Both the position numbers and the translations under genes were made by a program. From NCBI GenBank assembly GCA_963699015.1, contig CAVOSX010000008.1, positions 248,001-312,000 on the forward strand: a stretch of DNA of 64,000 nt. The letters run 5' to 3'. Position 1 is the stretch's first letter, and every line of letters begins with the position of its first letter. Positions 17,440 to 26,403 of this stretch are shown piece after piece. The notes beneath the pieces were generated by a model that did no database searches, was not told where the DNA came from, and saw only the letters and a program-made list of their open reading frames with translations. Source of the stretch: PALSA-505 sp963699015 (lineage in GTDB: Bacteria; Actinomycetota; Actinomycetes; Streptosporangiales; Streptosporangiaceae).

Positions 17440-18273
17440 GTGATGTACGGGATAGGCACCGTGGCCCGGCTGGCGCAGGTGTCGGTGCGCACGTTGCGGC
17501 ACTACGACGAACTCGGCCTGCTCAAGCCGGCCCACGTGGATCCGCTGACCGGTTACCGGCACTACACGCCAGACCAGGTGCTGCGCCTGCACCGCATCCT
17601 AGTGCTTCGCGACCTCGGCGTGCCGTTGTCCGAGGTCGGGCAGCTGATCGCGAGCGACGTCAGCGTCGAACAGCTCCGCGCAATCCTGCGCTTGCGCCGC
17701 AGCGAGGCCCGCGCCCAGCTGGCCGCACAGACCGAACAGCTCCGGCGGGTGGAGATCAGGCTCGCGCAACTCAAGGAGAGAACGATGATGGCCTGCGAGG
17801 TGATCGTCAAGCGACTCGCCCCGGTGCGGGTGGTCGCGCTGACCGAGGATCTGACGGGCGTGGACCAGATCGGTGCCGCGTGCGGCCGCATGTACCCCCG
17901 GCTGCACGCGGCCCTGGCGCAGCACCGGCTGCGATTCGAAGGCTTGTCCCTCGCCCTGTACGAGGACACCGGCGACGAGCGCCGGCCGCTTCGGGTCACG
18001 ACCGCGCTGCCGGTGCCGGGCGGGGTGAGCATCGAGGGCGGCGGACTGGTCACGATCGAGTTGCCCGCCGTGCCGCGCGCGGCGACGACCGTGGTGCGCG
18101 GCGCGCCGGACCAGTTCGCCGACGCGTTCGGCGCGCTTCACGAGTGGATTGACCGCAACGGCGACCGGGCGACGTCGTTCGATCGGGAGCTGTACATCGA
18201 CTGTGATGGCGCACCCGAGACGTGGGTGACCGAGCTTCAGGCAATACTGCAGCCGGAGCCCTCGGCCGGCTAA
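17440..18273 (+). CDS. MerR-family regulator with GyrI-like ligand-binding domain
   Basis: 277 residues. Residues 1-75 form the MerR winged helix (GIGTVARLAQVSVRTLRHYDELGLLKP, GYRHYTPDQVLRLHRI), followed by a coiled-coil dimerisation helix (about 75-110, Arg/Leu/Glu-rich) and a C-terminal GyrI/BmrR-like domain with two repeats (EVIVKRLAPVRVVALTE; GLVTIELPAVPRAATTVVRG). BmrR/TipA-type proteins sense hydrophobic or antibiotic ligands and activate promoters with long spacers. Divergent from the zinc-ribbon/AAC(2') pair, which is its likely target. Its stop overlaps the convergent gene's stop. Confidence 0.88.
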   Translation: MMYGIGTVARLAQVSVRTLRHYDELGLLKPAHVDPLTGYRHYTPDQVLRLHRILVLRDLGVPLSEVGQLIASDVSVEQLRAILRLRRSEARAQLAAQTEQLRRVEIRLAQLKERTMMACEVIVKRLAPVRVVALTEDLTGVDQIGAACGRMYPRLHAALAQHRLRFEGLSLALYEDTGDERRPLRVTTALPVPGGVSIEGGGLVTIELPAVPRAATTVVRGAPDQFADAFGALHEWIDRNGDRATSFDRELYIDCDGAPETWVTELQAILQPEPSAG

Positions 18274-19229
18274 CGCGTCGCCGCCCAGCGCAGGGTGAAC
18301 CGTTCCAGCCGGTAGTTGAACGCGTTCACGGTCGGCTGGATGAAGTTATCCCTGATCGTCCGCGCGGCCTGGGCTTCGGCCGTGCTGATCAGTGGCCGGG
18401 TGATCTGCGGGTCATGCCGCGACCGGTAGAACGCGATCTGCTGGGCCTGCGCATACAGCACCGAGTCCGGGAACTGAGGCCGCAGCAGGACCCCGCAGCC
18501 GAGCCCGGGATATGTCCAGCTGTGCTGGGTGGCCACCGGTGCCGAAGGGACGTTGTCGATGGTGATGTCGTGCGCCGACGTCGGGAGTTGCGGCGGCGGG
18601 AGGACCATCGTGATCGCCACCCGGCCGGGCACGCGCTGGCGCGGGCGGCTGAGCACCTGCAACTGGTAGTGCCGGCCGGCCGGCTTCCACCAGGCCGGTC
18701 CCGGGTTGAGGTCGACCGTCGCCGACGCGTGGCCCACGGCATGGAAGGTGCCGGCGTACCAGCACGGCAGCGGCCCCATGTCCTTGGACACCTTGCGCGT
18801 GAACAGGAAATTGAAGTTGGCCTGGCCGAGCGCGGGCCTCGAGATGCCCTCGATCCTCTGCAGCACCCACGGGCCTAGATCGGTGTTTGTCGTGGTGCCG
18901 GCGGTGATGGCCTGCCAGGGCCAGCCGAACCTGATGCTCGGCAGATGGATATTGAAGCCGAGGAAATGCAGGGCAGCGGACAGCGCCATGAGGATCACTG
19001 ACGCGATCGCTCGGCGGAATATGAGCCCCGCGACAACTACGACCGCACCGCCCTTGATCCACAGCGGAATGCGCCGGCGGCGCGGGCGCGCGGGATCGCC
19101 GTACCAGTACTCCTGGTCCCGCCGCCGGGGCGAACGGCCGGCCCCGGCTCGTGCGGATGCCCGGCGCGCTGGCCTGTTCATCGTGGCCAGCCCCAGCAGG
19201 CAGAGCCACAGACGAACCACGCGGCCCAC
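18270..19229 (-). CDS. membrane-anchored protein of unknown function
   Basis: 319 residues (start at 19229; an internal ATG at 19181 is possible). After an Arg-rich N-terminal tail containing YWYGDPARPRRRR comes one strong hydrophobic segment (about 57-95, IKGGAVVVVAGLIFRRAIASVILMAL) and then an extracytoplasmic domain of about 220 residues with PCWYAGTFHAVGHASATVDLNPG and the C-terminal DNFIQPTVNAFNYRLERFTLRW. No family recognised. It is the last of three minus-strand genes, 26 nt after the big peptidoglycan hydrolase, so it is probably co-transcribed and linked to envelope work. Confidence 0.65.
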   Translation of the reverse strand: MGRVVRLWLCLLGLATMNRPARRASARAGAGRSPRRRDQEYWYGDPARPRRRRIPLWIKGGAVVVVAGLIFRRAIASVILMALSAALHFLGFNIHLPSIRFGWPWQAITAGTTTNTDLGPWVLQRIEGISRPALGQANFNFLFTRKVSKDMGPLPCWYAGTFHAVGHASATVDLNPGPAWWKPAGRHYQLQVLSRPRQRVPGRVAITMVLPPPQLPTSAHDITIDNVPSAPVATQHSWTYPGLGCGVLLRPQFPDSVLYAQAQQIAFYRSRHDPQITRPLISTAEAQAARTIRDNFIQPTVNAFNYRLERFTLRWAATR

Positions 19230-19255
19230 CTTCCTCCGTCCACGGTCGCGGGCAT

Positions 19256-22111
19256 TTAGGCCGTGGCCGGATAATTCAGGCCCAACATGACCGGAACGGC
19301 CCCGAACGGCATGCGGAATCGCCCGCCAGGCTTATCCGGTGCATTGCGCTCGTCTATCTTCGGCCAGCGCATGGTGAGGTGCTGAGCGGTCAGGCCCGCC
19401 ACGGAATACGGGAATTCCATCGCCGACGTGTGGTGCGCCTTCAGCAGCGCTCCCCACCGGAAGGCCGCGAAAGCACTGGCGAGGTCCCGCACTGAGAGGT
19501 GTCCGCGACCGGTCAGGTCAATCCCGTACACGGCCCGGGCCAGCAGGATCAGATCGTGAGCACACTGCTCGAGCCCGGCTGACTTCGTTCGGTACACAGT
19601 TCCGTCGCTATTGACCGCGCCCAGCTTTTCCCCGTGTACGGGCGAAACGCGAGGCTGGGCCTGGCATTGCATCCAGTCGCAGGCAGCCACGAGCTGCCAG
19701 CCGATGCCCGCGTTGCCGGCGATGTCCCGGTACAGCGGCTCGGCCTGGGTCAGCGGTCCCCTCGCGATGTTCGTGAAATCGTTCCTGACCGACCCAGGAA
19801 GTTGGCTCTGATACCTGCCGGTCACCAGCGCCGTCGTATGTGCGGTGATCACCCGCGCGTGATGCCGGGCCGGGCCGGACATCCGCTGGGCCGACCGGAC
19901 CTGAGTCACCGGCGCCCTGGTCGCCGTAGACCGGTCCGGACTGAACCGCACGCCGTGACCCTGTGTGGCGCCGTGCGAGCGGGCAGACCCCGAGGCGGCC
20001 GCGGAGCTAGGCCCCGTAGGCTGCGGTACCCCCGGGATGTCCGGAATCTGCGGCGTCCCCCGCTGCGCGGCGGCGCTTCCTGGCGCCGTCGCTCCGGATG
20101 CCATCGGCGGTGTGCCGGCCGGCGTCCGGGAGGTCCTCGGCGCCGTTCCGGTGCGGCTCGTACCGGTGGGTGCCGCAGTGGCCGGGACCGGGGAACCTGG
20201 CGCGCGCGGGGTCGCGACGGGTGCGGCCGGCGCGCTGGATGCGGGCGCCGGCGGGGTCGGTGCCGTGGGCGTTGGCTGCGGCGAAATCCCCGCCTGCGGG
20301 GTTCGCGCGGGCGAGCTGGGCGCCTGCGCGCGCGCAGTCGAGCGCTGCGGCCGCTGCGCGGCCGGTGCTGGCGCCCCGGGGATGTCGGCGGTCGGCATCG
20401 ACGCGGGCGGAGCGGTGCTTCGCGGCGTTCCCGCCGGCCTCGAAGCGTGCGGTGGCACCGCGTGCGCGGCGCTGTCGTAGCGGTAGAGGTCGTACCGGTG
20501 CATCAGGCCGATTAGCTTGGCCCCGTACCCGGGATCGGTCGCGTACACCCCGGTCAGGGACGACGCGAATGCGTTCGGATCATGGATCAGCGTCATCGAC
20601 TGGCGGTACGGGCCGCCTGTGGCGAGCAGCCTGCCATGATCCTCGACGCTCTGGGCCATGCTGTGATACACGCGGAACGACGCGTTCTGCGAGACGGCCT
20701 GCCCGTTGACGAACTCCTGGGTGGGCTGCATGTCGCTGCCTGCCGGGCCGCTGCCCTTGATGCCGAACAGGTTGTGGTCTTTGAATGCGAGGAGACTTTG
20801 CCCCCAGCCGGACTCATCGATGGCCTGGGCGATCGTGACCGCGGCCGGGACCCCGTATTTGCGCTGGCTGGCCATGGCACCCTCGGCTACCGCCTTGATA
20901 AAGGCCTGCTGTGCATGCGAGGCGGGAATCGGCGGCGTCGCGGATGGCGGCTGGTGGCGCCGGTAGTGCGGGCTACGGGAGGCGGAGCCGCCGCCGGACG
21001 GACGGTGCGCGCTGGTCAGCAGTCCGGGGATCGATGCCGCGCCGCGCTTGGCCGCCTGCAGCGTCGCGACCAGGCCTGAGCCTGCTGTACCCGGCACGTC
21101 AGGCGCGTCGGCCTCGTCCAGCGTGGCCTGACGCGCCGCGCTCGCGCGGCCGTGGATGTGTTCACTGACAGGGTGGTGCTGCCGGTGATCTGATGCCCTC
21201 GAAGCGCCGGAGCTCGCGCCGTGTTCGGCCGTGGCCGGGACACCTGCGCCTTGCAGCTCGCTGGCGACGGCGTGCCCCGCGGGCGCCGCCGCTGGTACCC
21301 CGGGGATCGACGCCTGCCCGGCAGCGAGGTGATGGTGGTGCCCCTGCCTGGCGGCGGTGGTCACCTGCTCGTGGCTGCGCGCCGCGTTGCTGGCGCTAGC
21401 CGCGAGCCCGCCGTTGTTGACGAACCCCACCACGCCCTGAGCGCCCAGCGGACCCGGGTACTGATGAGCATTGACCGAGAAATTCGGGAGCGAATCGCCA
21501 CCGATCGTGTGCAGTATCCCGCCGGAGTCGCCGGTGACTACCTCGACATGGCCATCGAAGAGTACCCAGTCGCCAGGCAGCGGCTGGTAGCCGTCCCCGA
21601 GCGGATGCCAGCGATCGTGCGCATGTGCGTCCTGGAGGAGCGAGGTGACGCCGAGGGACGCAGGATTCGGGTCTACGCGTGCGTCCACCCAAGAGTGCAT
21701 CGGCCATGGGTATGAGGTCCCTCCGGTGACCCAGCTTTGCTGGCCGACTACCTCGGCGCCCAATTCCAGGGTCAGGCTCGCGAATGCGGCGCACGAGGGA
21801 CCGTGGTCTGCGCCGTTGATGCTGTCACGCTGCCAGATCAGCGCTTCCATCTCACCGGGAGGCTTGCTCTGTGCCATCCGCAGGTAGTAGTGGGCCACGT
21901 TGACGATGGCCGAGCGCAGCGGTGCCTCATCGGCCGCCGGGGGCTGGGCAGCCTGCTGGTGGGCCAGCAGGCGGATGTGCGCGCTGGCGGGCGACGCAAG
22001 ATCAGCTGCCGTGCTTCCCGGGATCAGCGAAAAACCAGTCATCGCTCCGCCAGTGCCGAGGCTGACCAGCGCTGTCATCTGCTGCCAGCGAGGCTTGCTG
22101 GCGGGTTGCAT
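19256..22111 (-). CDS. multidomain secreted peptidoglycan hydrolase (CHAP-like, FlgJ-type glucosaminidase, C-terminal unknown domain)
   Basis: 951 residues. An N-terminal hydrophobic segment (about 14-32) is the export signal. Residues about 60-235 form a cysteine amidase/peptidase-like domain with Cys107 (GPSCAAFASL) and His188 (GDWVLFDGHVEVVTG). A His/Ser/Ala-rich linker leads to a FlgJ-type glucosaminidase at about 400-560 (ESGWGQSLLAFKDHNLFGIKG, catalytic Glu433; ATDPGYGAKLIGLM). Then about 220 residues of Pro/Ala/Thr-rich linker and a Cys-containing helical C-terminal domain (about 785-951; GIGWQLVAACDWMQCQ, RTKSAGLEQCAHDLI). It would cut both peptide and glycan bonds of the wall. Confidence 0.85.
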   Translation of the reverse strand: MQPASKPRWQQMTALVSLGTGGAMTGFSLIPGSTAADLASPASAHIRLLAHQQAAQPPAADEAPLRSAIVNVAHYYLRMAQSKPPGEMEALIWQRDSINGADHGPSCAAFASLTLELGAEVVGQQSWVTGGTSYPWPMHSWVDARVDPNPASLGVTSLLQDAHAHDRWHPLGDGYQPLPGDWVLFDGHVEVVTGDSGGILHTIGGDSLPNFSVNAHQYPGPLGAQGVVGFVNNGGLAASASNAARSHEQVTTAARQGHHHHLAAGQASIPGVPAAAPAGHAVASELQGAGVPATAEHGASSGASRASDHRQHHPVSEHIHGRASAARQATLDEADAPDVPGTAGSGLVATLQAAKRGAASIPGLLTSAHRPSGGGSASRSPHYRRHQPPSATPPIPASHAQQAFIKAVAEGAMASQRKYGVPAAVTIAQAIDESGWGQSLLAFKDHNLFGIKGSGPAGSDMQPTQEFVNGQAVSQNASFRVYHSMAQSVEDHGRLLATGGPYRQSMTLIHDPNAFASSLTGVYATDPGYGAKLIGLMHRYDLYRYDSAAHAVPPHASRPAGTPRSTAPPASMPTADIPGAPAPAAQRPQRSTARAQAPSSPARTPQAGISPQPTPTAPTPPAPASSAPAAPVATPRAPGSPVPATAAPTGTSRTGTAPRTSRTPAGTPPMASGATAPGSAAAQRGTPQIPDIPGVPQPTGPSSAAASGSARSHGATQGHGVRFSPDRSTATRAPVTQVRSAQRMSGPARHHARVITAHTTALVTGRYQSQLPGSVRNDFTNIARGPLTQAEPLYRDIAGNAGIGWQLVAACDWMQCQAQPRVSPVHGEKLGAVNSDGTVYRTKSAGLEQCAHDLILLARAVYGIDLTGRGHLSVRDLASAFAAFRWGALLKAHHTSAMEFPYSVAGLTAQHLTMRWPKIDERNAPDKPGGRFRMPFGAVPVMLGLNYPATA

Positions 22112-22163
22112 CGGTTCACCTCATTTCTCGTTCTGACCGGGGAAGCGGTGTGATGGACGTGGA

Positions 22164-23120
22164 CTACGCTTGCGGTCCGGTAGTCGCCAGGCGCTTGAGA
22201 ATGGCCTGGACGCGCGGGTCGCCCGGGTTCTTGGCGTTCTGGAACAACACGGCCGCATCCTGAGCCGCTGCCGGAGCGGCTCCGACGACCCACTTCCGGT
22301 AGACGTCGCTGACCAGGGCGGCCTGACCGGCCGGCGTCTCGATCGCCTTGGCGCAAAGCGGGGGATACCCCTGACGCGCGGTCAGCGCCGCCGACCCGGT
22401 GTACCGCTGGCAATTGGCCGGGTCGCTCTCCAGCCCGGGCTGCACGTCAGGCTGTCCGTTCGCCCTGGTCAAGGTGGCGCCGCCGATGATGTTGTTGATG
22501 GCCCGCGCGGCGACCTGCAGGCTATCGACGGGAGTCGTCGGGTCGTAGGGATGATGCAGGTTCAGCGTCCAGGCCACCGCTCCCCCCTGAGAGGGAGTGA
22601 TCGGTTCCAGGCCCACCCGGCCGGTCTTGGCGCTGGCGAATTGCGGATTGTTGTCGCTGGTCAGCAGCGCGAGTACCCAGAGAATCTGCCGCGTGTGCTC
22701 CCCGCAGGCGAAATTGAGCTGACTCGGCTCAGCTTTCACGTCGGGGTTCTGGCAGGCCTCGGTGAGCTCGTTCTGCACGGTTGTCACGCTGGCCGGCCAG
22801 GAGGCTCCACCGCGGGACAGTGCTATCGCCGCGAGCACGACAAGCGCGGCCACCGCAGCGCTGACGGCCGCCATTTTCCTGCGGCGCCACGAACCGCGGC
22901 GCTTGGCGCTGGACCGGCCGTAGTCAAGGAGCCGCCGAGTGCGTTCATCAGGGTAGTGAACCGGACCGCCTGAATGCGTGGCCCCCGCCGACCCGGCGAG
23001 CTCCTGTTCGAGTGAGATCCGCGCGTCGGAGAGCCGGCGCTCAAGCTCAGCCGTCTTGTCCTCTAGGTCAGCGAGGCGCTCGCTCCTGACCTTTCCGTTG
23101 TATTCAGCGTGCGCTTTCAT
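22164..23120 (-). CDS. membrane-anchored protein with N-terminal coiled coil, unknown function
   Basis: 318 residues from ATG 23120 (GAGGCAAGG just upstream; an in-frame ATG at 23177 exists but adds only a polar tail). Residues 10-45 form an acidic-basic coiled coil (RLADLEDKTAELERRLSDAR), the transmembrane helix is at about 82-102, and about 210 extracytoplasmic residues follow, with several Cys (ACQNPD, NFACGEH, NCQRYTG, PLCAKAIE) that could form disulfides. No family recognised. First gene of the minus-strand trio with the wall hydrolase, 52 nt upstream of it. Confidence 0.65.
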   Translation of the reverse strand: MKAHAEYNGKVRSERLADLEDKTAELERRLSDARISLEQELAGSAGATHSGGPVHYPDERTRRLLDYGRSSAKRRGSWRRRKMAAVSAAVAALVVLAAIALSRGGASWPASVTTVQNELTEACQNPDVKAEPSQLNFACGEHTRQILWVLALLTSDNNPQFASAKTGRVGLEPITPSQGGAVAWTLNLHHPYDPTTPVDSLQVAARAINNIIGGATLTRANGQPDVQPGLESDPANCQRYTGSAALTARQGYPPLCAKAIETPAGQAALVSDVYRKWVVGAAPAAAQDAAVLFQNAKNPGDPRVQAILKRLATTGPQA

Positions 23121-23482
23121 CCTTGCCTCTGACCCGTGTTGGCTCCGTGGACTATCCGACGGGTGGTTGCGCCGCACGCCGGGTCCCCGGGATGCTCGCT
23201 ACGGCGCGGCGACCACGGCGTTAGCAGCCGTCCTGTCGCGTCGCGGCGGCAGGACTGGCGATGCAGGCCGCCGGCCTGGGAGGTGACGTGAAGCATGGAC
23301 GCAATTAGAACATACGTGCGATCCGAAGTGAAGACCCAACCCCGGCAAGGGTACATTCGTTCGAACAGGCGGCGCCCCGGGGGGCCGTGGCCAACCGCAC
23401 CACCCGCAACCGCACCAAATGTGCGCGACTTTCCGCCCCGTCCGTGCCGCAACCGGAGGCTCACGGGCGCATACTGGTAGTG

Positions 23483-23707
23483 ATGAAGCCAGCCCGCGCC
23501 CCGCAGAGGCGCCCTCTGCCAGGAAGCCCCTTCAATACCCCTGCCGTCGTCCGCCCGGTCAAGACCTTCGCGCTCAGCGATCAGGTCACCCATGACCGGT
23601 ACGGCCTGGGCCGTGTGATCGAGGTGGACGATGCCGCCGTGCTCGTCGACTTCGGTGACCGCACCGAGCGAATCTTCGAGCCGTACCCGAAGCTCACCAG
23701 GCTCTGA
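23483..23707 (+). CDS. small CarD/TRCF-like Tudor-fold protein
   Basis: 74 residues from ATG 23483. After a Pro-rich tail, FALSDQVTHDRYGLGRVIEVDDAAVLVDFGDRTERI then PYPKLTRL forms the five-strand Tudor-like module found in CarD and in many small actinobacterial proteins. It could bind RNA polymerase or nucleic acid, but the fold alone does not prove this. A hairpin follows 15 nt after the stop. Confidence 0.65.
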   Translation: MKPARAPQRRPLPGSPFNTPAVVRPVKTFALSDQVTHDRYGLGRVIEVDDAAVLVDFGDRTERIFEPYPKLTRL

Positions 23708-23721
23708 CGGTTCGGCGGCTC

Positions 23722-23740
23722 GCCCCGGTCGGCCCGGGGC
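23722..23740 (+). terminator. hairpin terminator candidate
   Basis: GCCCCGG and CCGGGGC form a 7-bp perfect GC stem with a 5-nt loop, 15 nt downstream of the CarD-like gene. No U-tract. Confidence 0.5.
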
Positions 23741-23965
23741 GTCCAGCCGCGTCTTGCGCTCTGTCGCGACGGAGCGCAAGATCGGCGGCGCACCCCAGGG
23801 GCATGTCCGTCGAGCCGTGACGCAGGCCGAGCCTGATCTTCTCAGCTGGCTGCTGGAGGCGTGGTACCCGCGTGCTGCCGGGCCGAGCGTCGCCGGCGCA
23901 CTCACGCGGTGCGGCCGCGTGGCGTATCCGGACTGACTGCAGACCCGATAGCAGGGAGAAGCAGC

Positions 23966-24319
23966 GTGGCCGATGACTGGGCCAGACCGGTGGTGCACTG
24001 GGAGATCGTGAGCCGCGACCCGCAGCGCCAGGCCGCCTTCTACCGCGAGCTGTTCAACTGGCAGGTAGGCGAGGGTCCGGTGATACAGATCCCGGCCGGG
24101 CTGGGAGGGCCCGAGCCGGGTCCGGGCGGGCACATCCGGCGCGGCGACCAGCCCGCCGTCGTCCTCTACGTGCAGGTCCGGGACCTGCGCGCCTCGCTGG
24201 CTCGCGCGCAGGAACTCGGCGCCGGGCTCGTAGCTGAGCCCTTCGACGTCCCGGGCGGCCCCACTCTGGCCGCCGTGCAGGACCCGGAGGGCAACCCGCT
24301 GATGCTCGTGCAGCAGTGA
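23966..24319 (+). CDS. VOC-family (glyoxalase-fold) protein
   Basis: 117 residues from GTG 23966 with AGGGAG 9 nt upstream. VVHWEIVSRDPQRQAAFYRELFNW is the classic first beta-alpha unit and GGPTLAAVQDPEGNPLMLVQQ the last strand pair of one VOC module. His (HWEI) and Glu-type metal positions are partly kept, but the substrate is unknown. Convergent with the next gene, 6 bp apart. Confidence 0.88.
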   Translation: MADDWARPVVHWEIVSRDPQRQAAFYRELFNWQVGEGPVIQIPAGLGGPEPGPGGHIRRGDQPAVVLYVQVRDLRASLARAQELGAGLVAEPFDVPGGPTLAAVQDPEGNPLMLVQQ

Positions 24320-24325
24320 GACGGC

Positions 24326-24613
24326 CTAGTCCAGCGGCCAGAAGCGCTCGCTGGTAACCGACGAGCCGTCCACTAGCGCCATGAAGGCGCCCACTACCGG
24401 GTCGCCGTCCCACCGGGCGGCGCAGGCGTCGGCGTCGGAGGCCGAGCGCCACAAGTCGATGACGATCCAGCTTCCGTCCCCTCCTCGCGCGGTCGTCCTC
24501 CTGAGCAGGCCGGGCTGCTGGTAGGCAAACTCCTGTTGCAGCCTGCGGTCGGCGGCGATGAGGTCCGCCTCGTCGCCCCCGGGCCCAAGCCGGAATCTCA
24601 TGATCTCGATCAC
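24326..24613 (-). CDS. ABM-like ferredoxin-fold protein
   Basis: 95 residues from GTG 24613. IEIMRFRLGPGGDEADLIAADRRLQQEFAYQQPGLLRRTTARGGDGSWIVIDLWRSASDADA shows the beta-alpha-beta plan of the dimeric antibiotic-biosynthesis-monooxygenase-like fold (short strand, long helix, W.V..W.S...A). Such proteins range from quinol monooxygenases to simple stress proteins; no catalytic residue can be assigned. Confidence 0.7.
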   Translation of the reverse strand: MIEIMRFRLGPGGDEADLIAADRRLQQEFAYQQPGLLRRTTARGGDGSWIVIDLWRSASDADACAARWDGDPVVGAFMALVDGSSVTSERFWPLD

Positions 24614-24706
24614 GCGTGCGAGCCTAGTTCCCGGCGCACGCCGGGCGTCCCGACTGAGCCGGCTCTGGCCGGCCAGGCCGCGCTGTGCCGCGGGTTGCGA
24701 GGATGG

Positions 24707-24786
24707 GAGCTGCCGGATACCAGTGGCTGCGCTGCGCGTCCCACGCGAGCTGCCGGATACCAATGGCTGCGCTGCGCGTACCACGC
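24707..24786. repeat. 40-bp tandem repeat, 2 full copies plus a partial third
   Basis: A 40-bp unit starting GAGCTGCCGGATACCA occurs at 24707-24746 and 24747-24786 with two mismatches, and a third copy begins at 24787 (GAGCTGCTGAT) before diverging. It lies in the 275-bp gap between the ABM-like gene and the NfeD gene; no coding frame explains it. Confidence 0.8.
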
Positions 24787-24888
24787 GAGCTGCTGATCTG
24801 CGGTCTTGCCGGCCTGCGAGCACTTAGCCCCCTTCGCGGGGATATGGTGGTGCCCTCCAGGCTCAGCTGGTAGGAGAGGCGGCGCCCC

Positions 24889-25131
24889 GTGGTTCGGGAC
24901 ACGGCACCGATCGGCCGGGTGGGGGTACTGACGCTCGGAACGAGAGGACCGGGCGGTCCCGGGGAAGTGCTCGTCCGGGTCCGCGGCGGTACGGAAACGT
25001 ATATTGCCTGGTCCGAACGGCCGTTGGCCAAGGACGCGACTGTCCTGGTCATCGACTCCCGCGGTGCCCGGGCGGTCGACGTGATCGAATGGCTCGGCGC
25101 ACCGGACACCGGTACGGACGACCTGGGGTAG
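24889..25131 (+). CDS. NfeD-like OB-fold protein
   Basis: 80 residues from GTG 24889, with TAGGAGAGG upstream. IGRVGVLTLGTRGPGGPGEVLVRVRGG then TYIAWSERPLAKDATVLVIDSRGARAVDVIEW fits the small OB-fold domain of NfeD proteins, without the protease or membrane part. It lies 72 nt before a flotillin gene; NfeD-flotillin pairs are a known conserved arrangement in membrane microdomain organisation, which supports the call. Confidence 0.7.
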   Translation: MVRDTAPIGRVGVLTLGTRGPGGPGEVLVRVRGGTETYIAWSERPLAKDATVLVIDSRGARAVDVIEWLGAPDTGTDDLG

Positions 25132-25203
25132 TCAGCCAGAGGCGCGCCAGCCGGCCTGGTACCGGCAGCAGCGGGGGGATGAGCACGCTAAGGAGATAGT
25201 GAG

Positions 25204-26403
25204 ATGTTCGGATACCGAGTCCCCGCGGCCGACCAGGCCATGCTGATTTCCGGCGGCAGGCGCGCCAGGAGCGGGGTGCCGTTCCGCGTCGTGGTCGGCC
25301 ACGGCGCCTTCGTGAACCCGTTGCTGCGCCGGGTCGGCATGCTGTCGCTGGCCATGCGCGAGGCCGAAGTCCAGGAGACCTGTGTCACCGGGCAGGGCAT
25401 CTCGGTGAACGTCCGCGCGATCATCGCGTTCAAGGTCGGGAACGACGACGAGAGCATCGTCAACGCGGGTCAGCGGTTCCTGTCCGACCAGGATCAGATG
25501 GCCGTCCTGACCGGGCGAATCTTCTCCGGTCACCTGCGGTCGATCGTCGGCTCGATGACCGTCGAGGAGATCGTCACCGAGCGGCAGAAGCTGGCCACCG
25601 AGGTGCTCGACGGCTCGAAGGGCGAGATGGCCAAGATCGGTCTCACCGTCGACTCGCTGCAGATCCAGTCCATCGACGACATGGGCACCGGCTACATCGA
25701 CGCGATGGCTGCCCCGCACGTGTCGGCCATCCAGCGTCAGGCCAAGGTCGCCCAGGCGCAGGCCGACCAGGCCTCGGCCGAGGCCCAGCAGGCATCGCAG
25801 CGCAAGCAGGCCGAGTTCGCCCGGCAGACCGCCGTCGTACAGGCCCAGTACAAGGCCGAGGTGGACACGGCCCAGGCCGAGGCGTCTCAGGCCGGCCCGC
25901 TCGCGCAGGCGCACGCGCAGCAGGAAGTGCTCACGATGCAAACCAAGCTGGCCGAGCGCAACGCCGCGCTGCGACAGCAGCAGCTGGTGGCCGAGGTTGT
26001 CAAGCCCGCCGAAGCAGAAGCCGAGAAGGTGCGTACCCTGGCCCAGGCCGACGCGGAGCGGACGAGGATCCTGGCCGAGGCGGCGGCCTCGCATAACCGC
26101 GTCGCGCTCGACCGGACGCTGATCGATCAGCTGCCGCAGATCGTCAAGGAGGCCGCTGCCGGCCTGGCCGGAGCCAACATCAGCGTGCTGAACGGCGCCG
26201 ATGGCCTGAGCGAGATCGCCGCGGGGCTGGTCGGTCAGGGGATGGCCATCCTGGACTCGGTGAAGGGAAGCCTGGGCACGGCGGACAAGCTTCCCGCGCC
26301 TGGCTTGCCGGTCGGCACGCTGCGCCAGGACGAGGCCGCGGTCGAGCGGTCATCGGCCGCACGGCCGGTTGAGGCGCCGCGCCGGGGTGAGGCCGCCGGC
26401 TGA
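25204..26403 (+). CDS. flotillin-like SPFH-domain protein
   Basis: 399 residues, AAGGAG about 10 nt upstream. The N-terminal SPFH domain is at about 1-170 (RSGVPFRVVVGHGAFVNPLLRRV, GISVNVRAIIAFKVG, EEIVTERQKLATEV), then a long Ala/Gln/Glu coiled coil (about 175-310, with repeated AQA and AEA segments) and an oligomerisation end with GLAGANISVLNG. No clear transmembrane helix is present; flotillins of this type insert by a hairpin or associate peripherally and form membrane scaffolds. It follows the NfeD gene directly. Confidence 0.92.
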   Translation: MFGYRVPAADQAMLISGGRRARSGVPFRVVVGHGAFVNPLLRRVGMLSLAMREAEVQETCVTGQGISVNVRAIIAFKVGNDDESIVNAGQRFLSDQDQMAVLTGRIFSGHLRSIVGSMTVEEIVTERQKLATEVLDGSKGEMAKIGLTVDSLQIQSIDDMGTGYIDAMAAPHVSAIQRQAKVAQAQADQASAEAQQASQRKQAEFARQTAVVQAQYKAEVDTAQAEASQAGPLAQAHAQQEVLTMQTKLAERNAALRQQQLVAEVVKPAEAEAEKVRTLAQADAERTRILAEAAASHNRVALDRTLIDQLPQIVKEAAAGLAGANISVLNGADGLSEIAAGLVGQGMAILDSVKGSLGTADKLPAPGLPVGTLRQDEAAVERSSAARPVEAPRRGEAAG

